This document shows, in pieces, positions 8,066 to 17,799 of a DNA stretch of 64,000 bases. The stretch is from the NCBI RefSeq assembly GCF_000377765.1, contig NZ_KB898662.1, positions 186,001-250,000 of the forward strand, written 5' to 3'. Source of the stretch: Gracilibacillus lacisalsi DSM 19029 (lineage in GTDB: Bacteria; Bacillota; Bacilli; Bacillales; Amphibacillaceae). Within the stretch, counting starts at the first letter, position 1. Each line of letters opens with the position of its first letter. Below the pieces are notes generated by a model. The model did not search any database. It saw only the letters and a program-made list of their open reading frames with translations, and was not told the DNA's origin. Position numbers and translations under genes: made by a program.

Positions 8066-10357
8066 TTATTGATCAGTTTCTAATTGGATATTTGTAAAGT
8101 TCGCTGTAGTGTAATGGATTAATTGATTAGGGTTTTGGGAGCCATCAACTGCAAATCCAATATAAATGTTGTCGGACATATTGATTTGCTGCTGACCAAC
8201 TTCTACCCAGTTTTCTCCATCTTCAGATGCATATCCTGTCATCTGATTACCTTCTCGTTCGATTTTTAACCAATATGGAATATCAGTGTTTAATAGTGAT
8301 GGAACGCCATTTTCTTCCGGTCTATCGTGTTCACCCGGTGCGATGATATCTGCTCCTTTCTCATCTCTCGATGAAAAATGTATCGCATACAATGTATCTT
8401 GACGGTCTGCCTTTACAACAGAAGTACTGATCATCGCTGTTTTAGCATCAGGTGATAGTTGATCTCTTACCATTAAACCAGATATCGCATTGTTATTTAA
8501 TTTGGTGATACTAGAAACTTTTGCAGTTAAAGACCCATCACCTTTCAATTTTTGATAAGCAAATTGAAATTGATCTTGATCTCCGATTATACGACCGGTG
8601 CCTTTTACTGTTAGAGCATCATCTTCAAGACTAGCGTTACCTTTAACCGCAACCCCTCCGATATCTTTCGATTTCCATTCACCAGATTGGTTTTTCGTAT
8701 TCACATAAATAGGAGTAGATGTAGTTTGGGTAGCATTTCCGTTTTTATCAATTGCTTTAGCAGAGACATACCATGTTCCCTCGAGAGCATTTTCCCATGT
8801 GAAGGAGAATGACTTTCCTGTACTTTCTCCGATTTTTTGATCATTTCGATAGTATTCTACTTTCTCAATGTCTTGTTTATTTTCCAGTTTCACGTTAAAC
8901 GTGATATCCTTATTTGTCTCATGAATACTATTTACACGTGGAGAAACTAACGCTACATCCGGATTTTCTGGTTCGTGTTCCATATCTACTAAGGAATTCA
9001 GATACAGCTCCAAATGAGAATATCCAGATTCCGTGATCTCTTTTCCATCCTCTGAATTTTCAGGATCGAGTCCATTTTCTATCTCCCACACATCCGGTAT
9101 TCCATCATGGTCGCTATCCATTGGCGCTTCTTCTGATTTCATTTCCGGGAAACCACCTACCTCCCATTCATTGTTAATGATCCGACCTGTATCATTTTGG
9201 ACATCGTTAACGATACGTGCATCTACTGGATCTCGTTTCGGCAAAGTAGCACCCGCTCGTTTTAACACGAGCTCATATGCTTCCTCTGCCGGTTTCACAT
9301 TTAACTCATCCTGATAGGCAACTTGATAAGGTTCGTCTCCAAAGGTAACATCCTCTTTAACATCTTCTACCCCTAAATAATTATCAGCTGTGACAGCTTC
9401 ATTATGATGCATTGCATTGCCATCAATATAAAACCAGCCTGGTTCACCATCACGGCCAGGACTGATAATTCGCTGGCTGACATTGTCATAAGTTGCCGGA
9501 CCCGGCTTAAAGTAGTTGTTCATAATGTTATTCCGCTGGTTTTCCCCTCCATACATAGAATTAAATCCCCAATTATAAATAACATTATTAACAAGCTCAT
9601 CATTTGCTACTGGATGAATCGTATTGCCACCATTACCAAGTGCTGGCGTACGACTAATATGAGTTGCGATTAGATTATTGCTGAACGTCGCATTATGTCC
9701 GCCCCAGATTCCGCCATAGCCATGTCTGCCTTTCGAATGGCCAGAGATTAATAGACTCTCACTTATCATACTCCATTGTACCGTGGTATTTTCATTTCGA
9801 TATAAAGAAAAAGCTTCATCAATCCCCCAACTTGCAGAAACATGATCAATCATGGCATCTTTTATATCTCGTCCGCCAAATGCATCAAACTCGGTGTGAA
9901 TATTAGCACTACCTGGGCGAAATCTCATATATCTGATAATAATATTTTCTGAATTACTAATATCTGTACCATAGCCTGCTACGGTAATACCGTCCCCAGG
10001 TGCTGTTTGCCCAGCGATCGTCAGATTTTTCCTGTTAATTCGCAATGGTTGTTCCAAATGAATAGTACCTGACACACGAAAAACGATCGTACGATTATCT
10101 TCACTTACCGCATCTCTCAGTGATCCTTCGATCGGTTCTTCCCCTACGCCATAGTCCTCTGTTGTTGTGACTTCATACACATCATAACCTCTTCCTCCAG
10201 ATGTGTATTTCCCTCCGCCTTCTGCTCCAGGGAACGCAAGTACTTTCTCGTCTTCAGCTTCTTCTGCTTGTACCATATCAACTTCCATCAATGGAACCAG
10301 TAAGATCATGATGATTGCAATCATCCATATGTTCCTTACTTTCTTCAAGTTTTTCAT
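8066..10357 (-). CDS. Secreted multidomain pectate lyase
   Basis: ATG at 10357 is chosen because GGAGGTG lies nine bases upstream; an in-frame ATG 21 bases earlier overlaps that site. A signal peptide of about 32 residues ends near VQA. The next 350 residues form a parallel beta-helix pectate lyase (FPGAEGGGKYTSGGRG start, SLRDAV, ITVAGYG, IIIRYMRFRPG, DHVSASWGIDE), which eliminatively cleaves polygalacturonate. A calcium-binding-type DSDHDGIPDVWE segment (about 414-425) follows, then a bacterial Ig-like domain (about 467-555) and a C-terminal beta-sandwich (about 560-763) with the look of a laminin-G/DUF1349 carbohydrate-contact module. An AraC regulator lies directly upstream and a cre overlaps the control region. 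Confidence 0.9.
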   Translation of the reverse strand: MKNLKKVRNIWMIAIIMILLVPLMEVDMVQAEEAEDEKVLAFPGAEGGGKYTSGGRGYDVYEVTTTEDYGVGEEPIEGSLRDAVSEDNRTIVFRVSGTIHLEQPLRINRKNLTIAGQTAPGDGITVAGYGTDISNSENIIIRYMRFRPGSANIHTEFDAFGGRDIKDAMIDHVSASWGIDEAFSLYRNENTTVQWSMISESLLISGHSKGRHGYGGIWGGHNATFSNNLIATHISRTPALGNGGNTIHPVANDELVNNVIYNWGFNSMYGGENQRNNIMNNYFKPGPATYDNVSQRIISPGRDGEPGWFYIDGNAMHHNEAVTADNYLGVEDVKEDVTFGDEPYQVAYQDELNVKPAEEAYELVLKRAGATLPKRDPVDARIVNDVQNDTGRIINNEWEVGGFPEMKSEEAPMDSDHDGIPDVWEIENGLDPENSEDGKEITESGYSHLELYLNSLVDMEHEPENPDVALVSPRVNSIHETNKDITFNVKLENKQDIEKVEYYRNDQKIGESTGKSFSFTWENALEGTWYVSAKAIDKNGNATQTTSTPIYVNTKNQSGEWKSKDIGGVAVKGNASLEDDALTVKGTGRIIGDQDQFQFAYQKLKGDGSLTAKVSSITKLNNNAISGLMVRDQLSPDAKTAMISTSVVKADRQDTLYAIHFSSRDEKGADIIAPGEHDRPEENGVPSLLNTDIPYWLKIEREGNQMTGYASEDGENWVEVGQQQINMSDNIYIGFAVDGSQNPNQLIHYTTANFTNIQLETDQ

Positions 10358-10417
10358 TTCAGCATTCACCTCCATCATTGATTAACTTTATTTTATCAAT
10401 CGCTAGATTACATTTTT

Positions 10418-11281
10418 TTATGCTTTGTTTTTGAAACGCTTACATTTCGTTGTTTCTTGTTGCCGATAGTTATTTGGTGACATACCGGTGAATTTCTTAA
10501 AGATTCTCCAAAAGTGAACATGGTTAGTATAGCCAACTTTCCTCGTAATTTGATTGATTTTCAGCTTTGTTTCCGTTAGTAACCTCTTCGCTTCGGTAAT
10601 CCGTACCGCATTCAAGTATTCTGTAAAACTACAGCCAATAGATTGCTTGAATAATTTACTTATCGATTGCTCATGAAGAAAAAACGCATCAGCAAGGATC
10701 GACAATGTGATATCTTGATGGAAACGTTCATTGATATAGGTGATCATATCATTTATTAATGCATGTTGATGACGATTTACAGTTGCATGTTCTATAGAAG
10801 TTTGACTTCGGATCAGTCGTTCACATTCCATTAGAAGTTGTGACAGAAGTAACTGTAAGTAACGATCACTGTCAGGATGATCGAGGAAATATTCTTCTAA
10901 CATCTTTTCTAATATGGTTTGAAATATGGTTGGGTTCTTTACAGAGAGCAGATGAGGGCCATTGTTAAACAAAGTAGAAAGAAGGATTTGATCAGCTTCC
11001 AAAAGAAAACAATCACGGAAATTCAAGACGATTCGTTGATAGTTATGATCATTAACGATGGTTTTATGTAGGATGTTTTTATTAATCAGCATCATAGTAT
11101 CTTTTTTTGCTACATATTTCTCACCATCTATCAAGAAGATTTTCTCCCCTTCAAGCAAATAAAAAATCTCATAATCCTGATGAAGATGATAATGTTGCAT
11201 ATCACGGCTATTTTCATACCCACGGGAATAATCGATATAAAATGACTGATTTCGTAAAGACACATTTACCTTCTCTGCCAA
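10418..11281 (-). CDS. AraC-family regulator with cupin sensor
   Basis: Protein of 287 residues with TTG start, seven bases after AGGAGG (11294-11289). Residues about 20-95 form a cupin-like sugar-sensing domain (YHLHQDYEIFYLLEGE). The C-terminal 100 residues carry two helix-turn-helix motifs of the AraC type, ending with the RKVGYTNHVHFWRIFKKFTG signature. It lies 60 bases upstream of the pectate lyase on the same strand, so it is the likely local activator of that gene, responding to a pectin breakdown product. Confidence 0.88.
   Translation of the reverse strand: MAEKVNVSLRNQSFYIDYSRGYENSRDMQHYHLHQDYEIFYLLEGEKIFLIDGEKYVAKKDTMMLINKNILHKTIVNDHNYQRIVLNFRDCFLLEADQILLSTLFNNGPHLLSVKNPTIFQTILEKMLEEYFLDHPDSDRYLQLLLSQLLMECERLIRSQTSIEHATVNRHQHALINDMITYINERFHQDITLSILADAFFLHEQSISKLFKQSIGCSFTEYLNAVRITEAKRLLTETKLKINQITRKVGYTNHVHFWRIFKKFTGMSPNNYRQQETTKCKRFKNKA
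10431..10446 (+). promoter_or_regulatory. Candidate cre (CcpA) site before the pectate lyase gene
   Basis: TTGAAACGCTTACATT matches the cre consensus with one mismatch. It overlaps the last codons of the AraC gene and lies about 75 bases upstream of the lyase start, consistent with glucose repression of lyase expression. Confidence 0.5.
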
Positions 11282-11564
11282 AGCTATTCCTCCTCTATTT
11301 TTATTCTAGAAAGTAATTTTAGCATATCGAATTACCTATCATATGGGAAGTGCAATAATACCTAAGTCTAAGGTATTGAAATCGTCAGTATAAAAAGGGA
11401 ATGTCCCGCTTACCTTCAATTATAACCATTCATGAAACACATACTATTCGCCGGACTACTGCCCTTTTTCAATACCTGTTTTCATCTATTTGCTAACTGG
11501 AACATATTCCTCCCTCAAAAATATAATAATGTAAGTTTATTTTTGTGATAAGGGGTGCAGCAGT

Positions 11565-12992
11565 ATGCCAGCAATAACAGGGGAAGAATACCGAAATCGA
11601 ATAAAAAAACGACAAGTAGCACTTTGGCACAATGGAAAAAAAGTTGTTAACATTCTTGAACATCCTGCCTTTAAAGGGATCATTAACAGTCAGGCCACCC
11701 TTTACGACCTACAACATAAAAAAGACATCATGACCTATCCTTCACCTGTAACAGGAGATTTAGTTGGTACCTCTTACTTACAGCCAACCACAATGGAAGA
11801 CCTTATAAAACGCAGAAAAATGATTCAACAGTGGGCGAAGATGAGTGGAGGTATGCTTGGCAGGAGTCCTGATTATATGAATACTGTTTTAATGACTTTT
11901 GCTGCTTCGGCTCAACTATTGAATGGTAAAGAAAATTGCTTCCCCCAACATTTAATTCATTTTTATGAAAAGGCAAGAGAAGAGGATTTTTCTTTTACAC
12001 ATACATTTATAAGCCCACAAGTTAATCGATCACAACTTTACTTTGAAGACACTGACGAACCAATCGCAGCGAAAGTGGTTGCCGAGAATGAAGAAGGAAT
12101 TGTCATTAAAGGAGCTCGCTTACTAGCAACCCAAGGTGGCATTACCGATGAAATAATTGTCTTTTCTCCTGGCGGTATCTCTGATAAAGCTTACGCATTT
12201 GCTTTTTCCATTCCAAGTGAAACAAAAGGATTGAAATTCATTAGCAGAGATTCCTTTGTTGGAGGCGAGTCAACTTATAATTATCCACTAAGCTCTCGGT
12301 TTGAAGAATCAGATAGCATGGTGGTATTTGATGATGTAGTCGTCCCATGGGAAAGAGTATTCTTTTATAACAATATCGAAGTATCCAACACCTTTAAGAA
12401 TGCAAGTGGATTTGCCCCCTTTACTTTACATCAAATAGTTAGCAGACAGGTTATTAAAACAGAATTTATGTTGGGATTGGCAAAGGCTATTGTCAATACC
12501 ATTAATATTAGTGAATATCCCCATGTTCAAGAAATGATGGCTGAAATGATAACAGCACTAGAAACGATGGAAGCCTTATTAATCAAAGCAGAAACCAATG
12601 CAAAAAGAGACGAATTTAAACTAATGCGTCCAGAACTCACTCCATTACAAGTAGCGACCTCTACTTTTCAAAAAGTATATGCTCGACTAGCTGAAATTGT
12701 CCAACTATTAGGATCTAGTGGGCTTGTGTCTATTCCAACCGAAGCCGATTTTGAGTCCGAGATTAGAGACGACCTAGATCAATATTTGCAAAGTGCCACA
12801 CTAGAAGCAAAAGATCGTGTGCAATTATTTCGCTTAGCTTGGGATGCAACAATGAGTTCATTTGGCAGTAGACAGACCCAATATGAACGCTTTTTTCTCG
12901 GAAGTCCGAATCGATTAGCAAGTGAGTTATACAAACAATATGATTTTACAAAACATACAGACTATATTAAAGATCTTTTGACATACGATTAA
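11565..12992 (+). CDS. 4-hydroxyphenylacetate 3-monooxygenase-like flavoprotein (HpaB/YoaI family)
   Basis: Protein of 475 residues with the HpaB fold along its length: N-terminal TGEEYRNRI, the SPDYMN segment near 102-107 and the C-terminal helical region with GSSGLVSIPT. These FADH2-dependent enzymes hydroxylate phenols such as 4-hydroxyphenylacetate and need a separate flavin reductase, which is not encoded nearby. AAGGGGTG precedes the ATG. It is a single-gene unit ending at a strong terminator. The substrate is uncertain; other family members act on chlorophenols or 4-hydroxybutyryl-CoA, but length and N-terminus favour the YoaI/HpaB branch. Confidence 0.85.
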   Translation: MPAITGEEYRNRIKKRQVALWHNGKKVVNILEHPAFKGIINSQATLYDLQHKKDIMTYPSPVTGDLVGTSYLQPTTMEDLIKRRKMIQQWAKMSGGMLGRSPDYMNTVLMTFAASAQLLNGKENCFPQHLIHFYEKAREEDFSFTHTFISPQVNRSQLYFEDTDEPIAAKVVAENEEGIVIKGARLLATQGGITDEIIVFSPGGISDKAYAFAFSIPSETKGLKFISRDSFVGGESTYNYPLSSRFEESDSMVVFDDVVVPWERVFFYNNIEVSNTFKNASGFAPFTLHQIVSRQVIKTEFMLGLAKAIVNTINISEYPHVQEMMAEMITALETMEALLIKAETNAKRDEFKLMRPELTPLQVATSTFQKVYARLAEIVQLLGSSGLVSIPTEADFESEIRDDLDQYLQSATLEAKDRVQLFRLAWDATMSSFGSRQTQYERFFLGSPNRLASELYKQYDFTKHTDYIKDLLTYD

Positions 12993-13027
12993 AGACGGGA
13001 GATGAATGGCTGTTCCCGTCTTTTTTG
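12991..13027 (+). terminator. Terminator of the HpaB-like gene
   Basis: AAAGACGGGA (12991-13000) pairs with TTCCCGTCTTT, followed by a T run to 13026. It begins at the last base or so of the coding region. Confidence 0.85.
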
Positions 13028-13077
13028 TACCTTCTAACCGTCTACTGAAGGCTTAAAATGGAATGACTAAGTTCCTA

Positions 13078-13971
13078 TCAGTTAGTGATTTCTGCACTCT
13101 CACTCAACCCCAGAACAAGCTCCTGAAAATACCGAAACGGGCCACTTATCCATAGGTTACGATGGTAAACAAAATGAATTTGTCTTTCTAAGTCTGGATT
13201 TTGAAATTCAATATATGCTAAATGATCTTCTTTCTCTATTAATCTTTTCGAAATCAGTGCTACGGTTTTCCCGTAAGACAGCATCTTAATAATCGTCGAA
13301 ACAGAATCTAGTTGAATCATTTCCATTTGTAGCTTTTGTTCTTGCAACCATGATTTGGAGAAATGTCCCGTTGAACTTGATAACCTATGCACGAGCAATG
13401 TTTGATGAGATAAATCACTTTCGCCTAAGCCTTCCTTCCCAGCAAAAGGATGTGTCTTGCTAAAGGCCAAGACAATTTTATCACTCGTGATTGGTTCATA
13501 TACAAGGTCTGGCTCCTTATTTCCCGTTTCCATTACTAACCCACAATCTAGTTCTTGAAATAGTAGTTTTTTCTCTATTTCTGGGGCTGTTTTAACATCC
13601 AATGATACCTTGATACGCGGATACCGTTCAGCCAACTGGTGAATTAACTCCGGCATAAAAAGCTGGGCAGGTACACCACTTGCCCCTAGTTTAATCGAGC
13701 CGTTTTCCCCATTCTTATAATCTTCCACACTTTTTTCTAATGCATCATTGATTTGACTCAATTGCTTGGCATAATGATAGAGCATCTCTCCCGCATCTGT
13801 CAGTCTATACCCTCCCGCATTGGTACGAAATAGCTTAATGCCGTACTCTTCCTCCAATGATTTAATATGGAAAGATACAGTAGGCGTAGATAAACCTAGT
13901 AAATTGGCTGTATCCGTCATTTTTCTCGTTTCTACTAATGAGATCAAGACATGTAATTTTTGAATATTCAC
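13078..13971 (-). CDS. LysR-family transcriptional regulator
   Basis: Protein of 297 residues with the N-terminal winged helix-turn-helix of LysR regulators (residues 1-60: KMTDTANLLGLSTPTVSFHIKSLE) and a periplasmic-binding-type effector domain (about 90-290). It is divergent from the ABC/MBL cluster starting at 14119 across a 147-base region with two similar repeats, so it is the probable regulator of that cluster. The effector is unknown. Confidence 0.92.
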   Translation of the reverse strand: MNIQKLHVLISLVETRKMTDTANLLGLSTPTVSFHIKSLEEEYGIKLFRTNAGGYRLTDAGEMLYHYAKQLSQINDALEKSVEDYKNGENGSIKLGASGVPAQLFMPELIHQLAERYPRIKVSLDVKTAPEIEKKLLFQELDCGLVMETGNKEPDLVYEPITSDKIVLAFSKTHPFAGKEGLGESDLSHQTLLVHRLSSSTGHFSKSWLQEQKLQMEMIQLDSVSTIIKMLSYGKTVALISKRLIEKEDHLAYIEFQNPDLERQIHFVYHRNLWISGPFRYFQELVLGLSESAEITN

Positions 13972-13999
13972 TTTATCCTCCTAAAGTATTTTAGATTTT

Positions 14000-14077
14000 C
14001 TCTAACAATATGTTGATTTTATCAGATTCTTTTTAATTTAATGTTAACAGTTAGTTAATATTCTCTAAACAATTGTT
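14000..14077. promoter_or_regulatory. Candidate LysR operator repeats in the divergent promoter
   Basis: CTCTAACAATATGTT (14000-14014) and CTCTAAACAATTGTT (14063-14077) are near-identical direct repeats, each with an internal ACAAT/ATTGT-type dyad. They flank the shared control region between the LysR gene and the transporter, as expected for a paired LysR recognition and activation site. Confidence 0.5.
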
Positions 14078-14118
14078 CTCTACACTTAATAGTGAGGTGA
14101 AAATGAGGAGAGGATAAC

Positions 14119-15087
14119 ATGATTATTCGCTTAAAAGGCATCGAGAAGATATATGGCAATATCCAAGCAGTAAAACCGATTGATCTTACGATAGAAGACA
14201 CCTTTGTTACGATTCTCGGTCAATCAGGTTGTGGCAAAACAACATTATTAAAAATGTTGGCAGGGCTGACAGAACCTACAGCTGGAGACATCTTTTTCGA
14301 TGACAAGACCATCTTTTCTAAATCAAAGAAAATCAATGTAAAACCAAACAAGCGCCAAATCGCCATGGTATTTCAAGATTTTGGGCTATGGCCACACATG
14401 ACAGTCTTTGAAAATGTTGCATTTGGTCTGCGAGGAAAGGTACCCAAGTCTGAACGAGCTGATATTGTTCACGACGCCCTGTTAAAAGTAAAACTAGATG
14501 CAAAGGCAGCCATGAAACCTGGGGAATTATCAGGAGGACAACAACAGCGTGTTGCACTGGCCCGAGCTATTGCCATTAGTCCGAAACTTATCCTTTTCGA
14601 TGAAGCGCTCAGCGCACTCGATGCAATCTTACGTGAACAGATGCGTGAGGAGATTTTAGCCATTGTTCAATCGATTGGAGCACAAGCGATCTTTGTCACA
14701 CATGATCAAACAGAAGCAATGGCGATGTCAGACAGCATGATTGTGATGGATACTGGAGAGGTTGTCCAAACAGGTTCACCTGAAGAAATCTATCATACTC
14801 CAGCCAATCCATTTGTAGCAAACTTCATTGGCAAGACCAACTGGGTAGAGGATAAAGAGAAAATGATTCGTCCAGAAAATGTTCATCTTTATCCACATAC
14901 AAATACAACATTAAGATCGGGGGTTGTGAAAAAAAGTACGTATGAAGGTGACCGTTATGTCATCTTTGTCGAAACAAATGGTCAGTTGTGGAAATTTTAT
15001 GACCATCATCCGCATGAACAAGGCGCTAAAATTAAGCTTTATGTCGAAGAAAATAATATTCATTCTTTAAGAAAACAGGAGGCGTAA
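14119..15087 (+). CDS. ABC transporter ATP-binding protein (PotA/FbpC/PhnT type)
   Basis: ATPase of 322 residues with Walker A GQSGCGKTT (34-42), Q-loop near 86, signature LSGGQ (137-141), Walker B LILFDEA (157-163) and H-loop THDQTEAMAMSD. A C-terminal TOBE-type regulatory segment begins near 245. It energises import through the fused permease at 16147 with the binding protein at 15091. This subfamily handles ferric iron, polyamines, thiamine or 2-aminoethylphosphonate, so the class is sure but the substrate is not. Confidence 0.93.
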   Translation: MIIRLKGIEKIYGNIQAVKPIDLTIEDTFVTILGQSGCGKTTLLKMLAGLTEPTAGDIFFDDKTIFSKSKKINVKPNKRQIAMVFQDFGLWPHMTVFENVAFGLRGKVPKSERADIVHDALLKVKLDAKAAMKPGELSGGQQQRVALARAIAISPKLILFDEALSALDAILREQMREEILAIVQSIGAQAIFVTHDQTEAMAMSDSMIVMDTGEVVQTGSPEEIYHTPANPFVANFIGKTNWVEDKEKMIRPENVHLYPHTNTTLRSGVVKKSTYEGDRYVIFVETNGQLWKFYDHHPHEQGAKIKLYVEENNIHSLRKQEA

Positions 15088-15090
15088 CCT

Positions 15091-16107
15091 ATGAAAAAAT
15101 TAAAACGAACTGCAATGGCAGGAATCTTTACTTCCGCATTACTATTAAGTGCTTGTGGAGCTGACTCTGAGGAAGCTTCAGGTGCAGAAAATAACACTTC
15201 TACTGATGAGAATACGATTACCGTTTATTCTGCTGGGCCAGGCGGGCTTGCAGAAAATATTCAAGAAGCTTTCGAAGAAGAAACAGGTATCAAGGTCGAA
15301 ATGTTCCAAAGTACTACAGGAAAAATTCTATCTCGTTTAGAAGCAGAAGCAAATAATCCAGTTGCTGATGTTGTTCTACTTGCTTCTGTTCCATCAATGG
15401 AAGGATTAAAATCCGAGGGTAAACTTCAAGCTTATGAATCAGAAAACGGTGAAAGCATGAACCCTGAATGGAGCGATCCTGATCATTATTATTATGGATA
15501 TAGTGCTGCCGCTCTTGGTGTTGCTTATAACACGAATCAAGTGGAGTCACTTGACGCAGATTGGGATGAGTTTAGCGATCCAGAGTGGCAAGGACGTGTC
15601 GCAATGCCTGACCCTACTTCTTCTGGTTCAGCTGTTGATTTTCTATATGGCTTAACGAATCAAAATGATGATGGTTGGGACACGATTCAAAGCTGGCTAG
15701 ACAACGATTTACTAATAGCAGGAGCGAACAAAGAAGCGTTAAACTCTGTTATCACAGGAGATAATGATGTCGCTGTTTCTGCAGTAGATTATATGACTTA
15801 TAAAGCAAAAGACAGTGGCGAACCAGTTGATATTTACTATCCGGAAAGTGGCACAGTTATCAGCCCACGTGCTGCCGGTATACTAGCAGATGCCCACAAT
15901 GTAGAAGGTGCGCAAGAATATATAGACTTCCTTTTATCTGACACTGCGCAACAATTGGTTGCAGATGCTTATATTTTACCTGGTAATAATGAGATTGAAT
16001 TGAATAACCGCGCTCCTTTAAGTGATATACCTACACTTCCATTAGACTTGGATAATATCGAAGAAAAACAGGTAGAAACATTAAACAAGTTCACATCCAT
16101 GGATTAA
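15091..16107 (+). CDS. Extracellular binding lipoprotein (ferric/2-aminoethylphosphonate-type family)
   Basis: Lipoprotein of 338 residues with lipobox Cys at 22 (LLLSAC) and an acidic linker. The ITVYSAGPGGLAENIQEAFE and STTGKILSRLEAE segments are typical of family-1 binding proteins for ferric iron and aminoethylphosphonate. No obvious pair of iron-binding tyrosines could be assigned with confidence. It lies three bases after the ATPase gene with an AGGAGG site. Genes after it code for the permease and an MBL-fold enzyme, hinting at an organophosphorus or phosphodiester ligand. Confidence 0.88.
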   Translation: MKKLKRTAMAGIFTSALLLSACGADSEEASGAENNTSTDENTITVYSAGPGGLAENIQEAFEEETGIKVEMFQSTTGKILSRLEAEANNPVADVVLLASVPSMEGLKSEGKLQAYESENGESMNPEWSDPDHYYYGYSAAALGVAYNTNQVESLDADWDEFSDPEWQGRVAMPDPTSSGSAVDFLYGLTNQNDDGWDTIQSWLDNDLLIAGANKEALNSVITGDNDVAVSAVDYMTYKAKDSGEPVDIYYPESGTVISPRAAGILADAHNVEGAQEYIDFLLSDTAQQLVADAYILPGNNEIELNNRAPLSDIPTLPLDLDNIEEKQVETLNKFTSMD

Positions 16108-16146
16108 AACTTCTACGTGATGACGTAAGATAATGGAGGAATACGT

Positions 16147-17799
16147 ATGATTCTACGTAGACATGCCCCTTTTACGGCGTTGTTTATCATACTTACTATC
16201 TTAGCTGTAGCACCACTTATTGCGGTGCTCGGCTATACTTTTTTTGAGAATGGCACGTTGTCCTTTGACTCATTATTATCGGTTCTACAAAATAATAGCA
16301 TTGTTCAAACCATGAAAAATTCTCTATTACTAGGTGTATATGTCATTGCACTTACAACATGTATAGCGCTTCCGCTTGCTATTATCAGAACCAAAACCTT
16401 CCTGGTCAAAAATGAATGGTTAGATATTATCTTTATCATTCCTTTTATGACACCACCATATATTGGCTCAATGGGTTGGATTTTGTTTATGCAACACAAT
16501 GGTTATTATGAGCAAATCTTTACTACAGAGGCACCATTCACCTTTTTCAGTGTAGCTGGAATGGTCTTTATTATGAGCATGCACCTGTATCCTTTTCTTT
16601 ATTTAATGCTGAAAAATGCACTGATGAGAATTGACGGTTCTTTTCAAGATGCAACAATGATTTATGGTGGTAACCCTGTCTTGAACTGGATCCGAGTGAT
16701 TTTACCATTACTGATTTCAAGCTATGTGATGGCAGCCTTACTCGTCTTTATCAAAACATTAGCTGAATTCGGAACACCTGCAACTTTTGGAAAAAGAATT
16801 GGCTATGACGTTTTTACAACAGAGATTCATGCCTATTTATCACGTTGGCCGATTAATATATCAGCAGCCACCAGCTTATCTTTACTATTGCTAAGCGTCT
16901 GTATGGTGATTTGGTATATCCAAAATGTAATTAGTCGTAAATATACGTTTGGCACCCATTCTGGTAAATCGATGAGTTCTAACCAGTTGAAAGATTCACT
17001 ATTGATTCGAGTCTTTTCTAGTGGATATGTACTGATTATCATCGGGCTATCAATTGGTGTACCCTACTTTTCAATCATTGCTACTTCCCTATTAAAAGTT
17101 CGTGGAGAGCCTCTCAGTTTAAGTAATGTAACACTCAGTCACTATGCTGAGCTATTCACTGTTGGTTCATCTAGCTTCACAGCGCTTATGAATAGTATTA
17201 ACTTTGCCTTTGTTGCTTCTACTATAGCCGCTCTTATCGGATTTTGTGCAGCACTATATATTAGAGATGCTAAAAAGAAGTCACAACAGTTCCTTGATTT
17301 TACAAGTCTATTGTCCAATATCATTCCTGGTATTGTCTTTGTCGTTGGCCTGATTCTATTCTGGAATGCAGGATGGCTTCCAGCAACTATCTATAATACT
17401 AACTGGATGCCTATCGTTACTTATATTGTGCTATTTTTACCTTATTCTGTTCAATATACGAAATCAGCATTGTCTCAACTTCATCCATCTATTCACCATT
17501 CCAATGCGGTTTTCGCTCACAACTACTGGATGATTTTATTAAAAGTATGGTTACCGCTATTGGGACAAGGGATATTAGCAGGCTGGATGATGACATTTAT
17601 TATTTCAATGCGTGAATTAGTTGGTTCTTTACTTATTCTCCCTCCATCAGTGGAAACTAGTGCCACCTTTATTTATAGCCAGTTTGAACAAGGTGATGTA
17701 TCAAAAGGAATGGCAATGGCAGTAATCACAGTATTATTAACGGTAATTTGCATTTTTCTGATTGAACTCTTACAACGAAAGGCGTTACACACAAACTAA
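16147..17799 (+). CDS. Double-length ABC permease (ThiP/FbpB/PhnU-V type)
   Basis: Protein of 550 residues made of two fused permease halves, each with about six helices and an EAA-type loop (near ATMIYGGNPVLNWIRVILPL in the first half and NAVFAHNYWMILLKVWLPL in the second). One polypeptide therefore forms the whole channel. The permease family is shared by thiamine, iron and phosphonate importers. Its stop codon overlaps the start of the MBL-fold gene by one base, indicating translational coupling. Confidence 0.9.
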   Translation: MILRRHAPFTALFIILTILAVAPLIAVLGYTFFENGTLSFDSLLSVLQNNSIVQTMKNSLLLGVYVIALTTCIALPLAIIRTKTFLVKNEWLDIIFIIPFMTPPYIGSMGWILFMQHNGYYEQIFTTEAPFTFFSVAGMVFIMSMHLYPFLYLMLKNALMRIDGSFQDATMIYGGNPVLNWIRVILPLLISSYVMAALLVFIKTLAEFGTPATFGKRIGYDVFTTEIHAYLSRWPINISAATSLSLLLLSVCMVIWYIQNVISRKYTFGTHSGKSMSSNQLKDSLLIRVFSSGYVLIIIGLSIGVPYFSIIATSLLKVRGEPLSLSNVTLSHYAELFTVGSSSFTALMNSINFAFVASTIAALIGFCAALYIRDAKKKSQQFLDFTSLLSNIIPGIVFVVGLILFWNAGWLPATIYNTNWMPIVTYIVLFLPYSVQYTKSALSQLHPSIHHSNAVFAHNYWMILLKVWLPLLGQGILAGWMMTFIISMRELVGSLLILPPSVETSATFIYSQFEQGDVSKGMAMAVITVLLTVICIFLIELLQRKALHTN

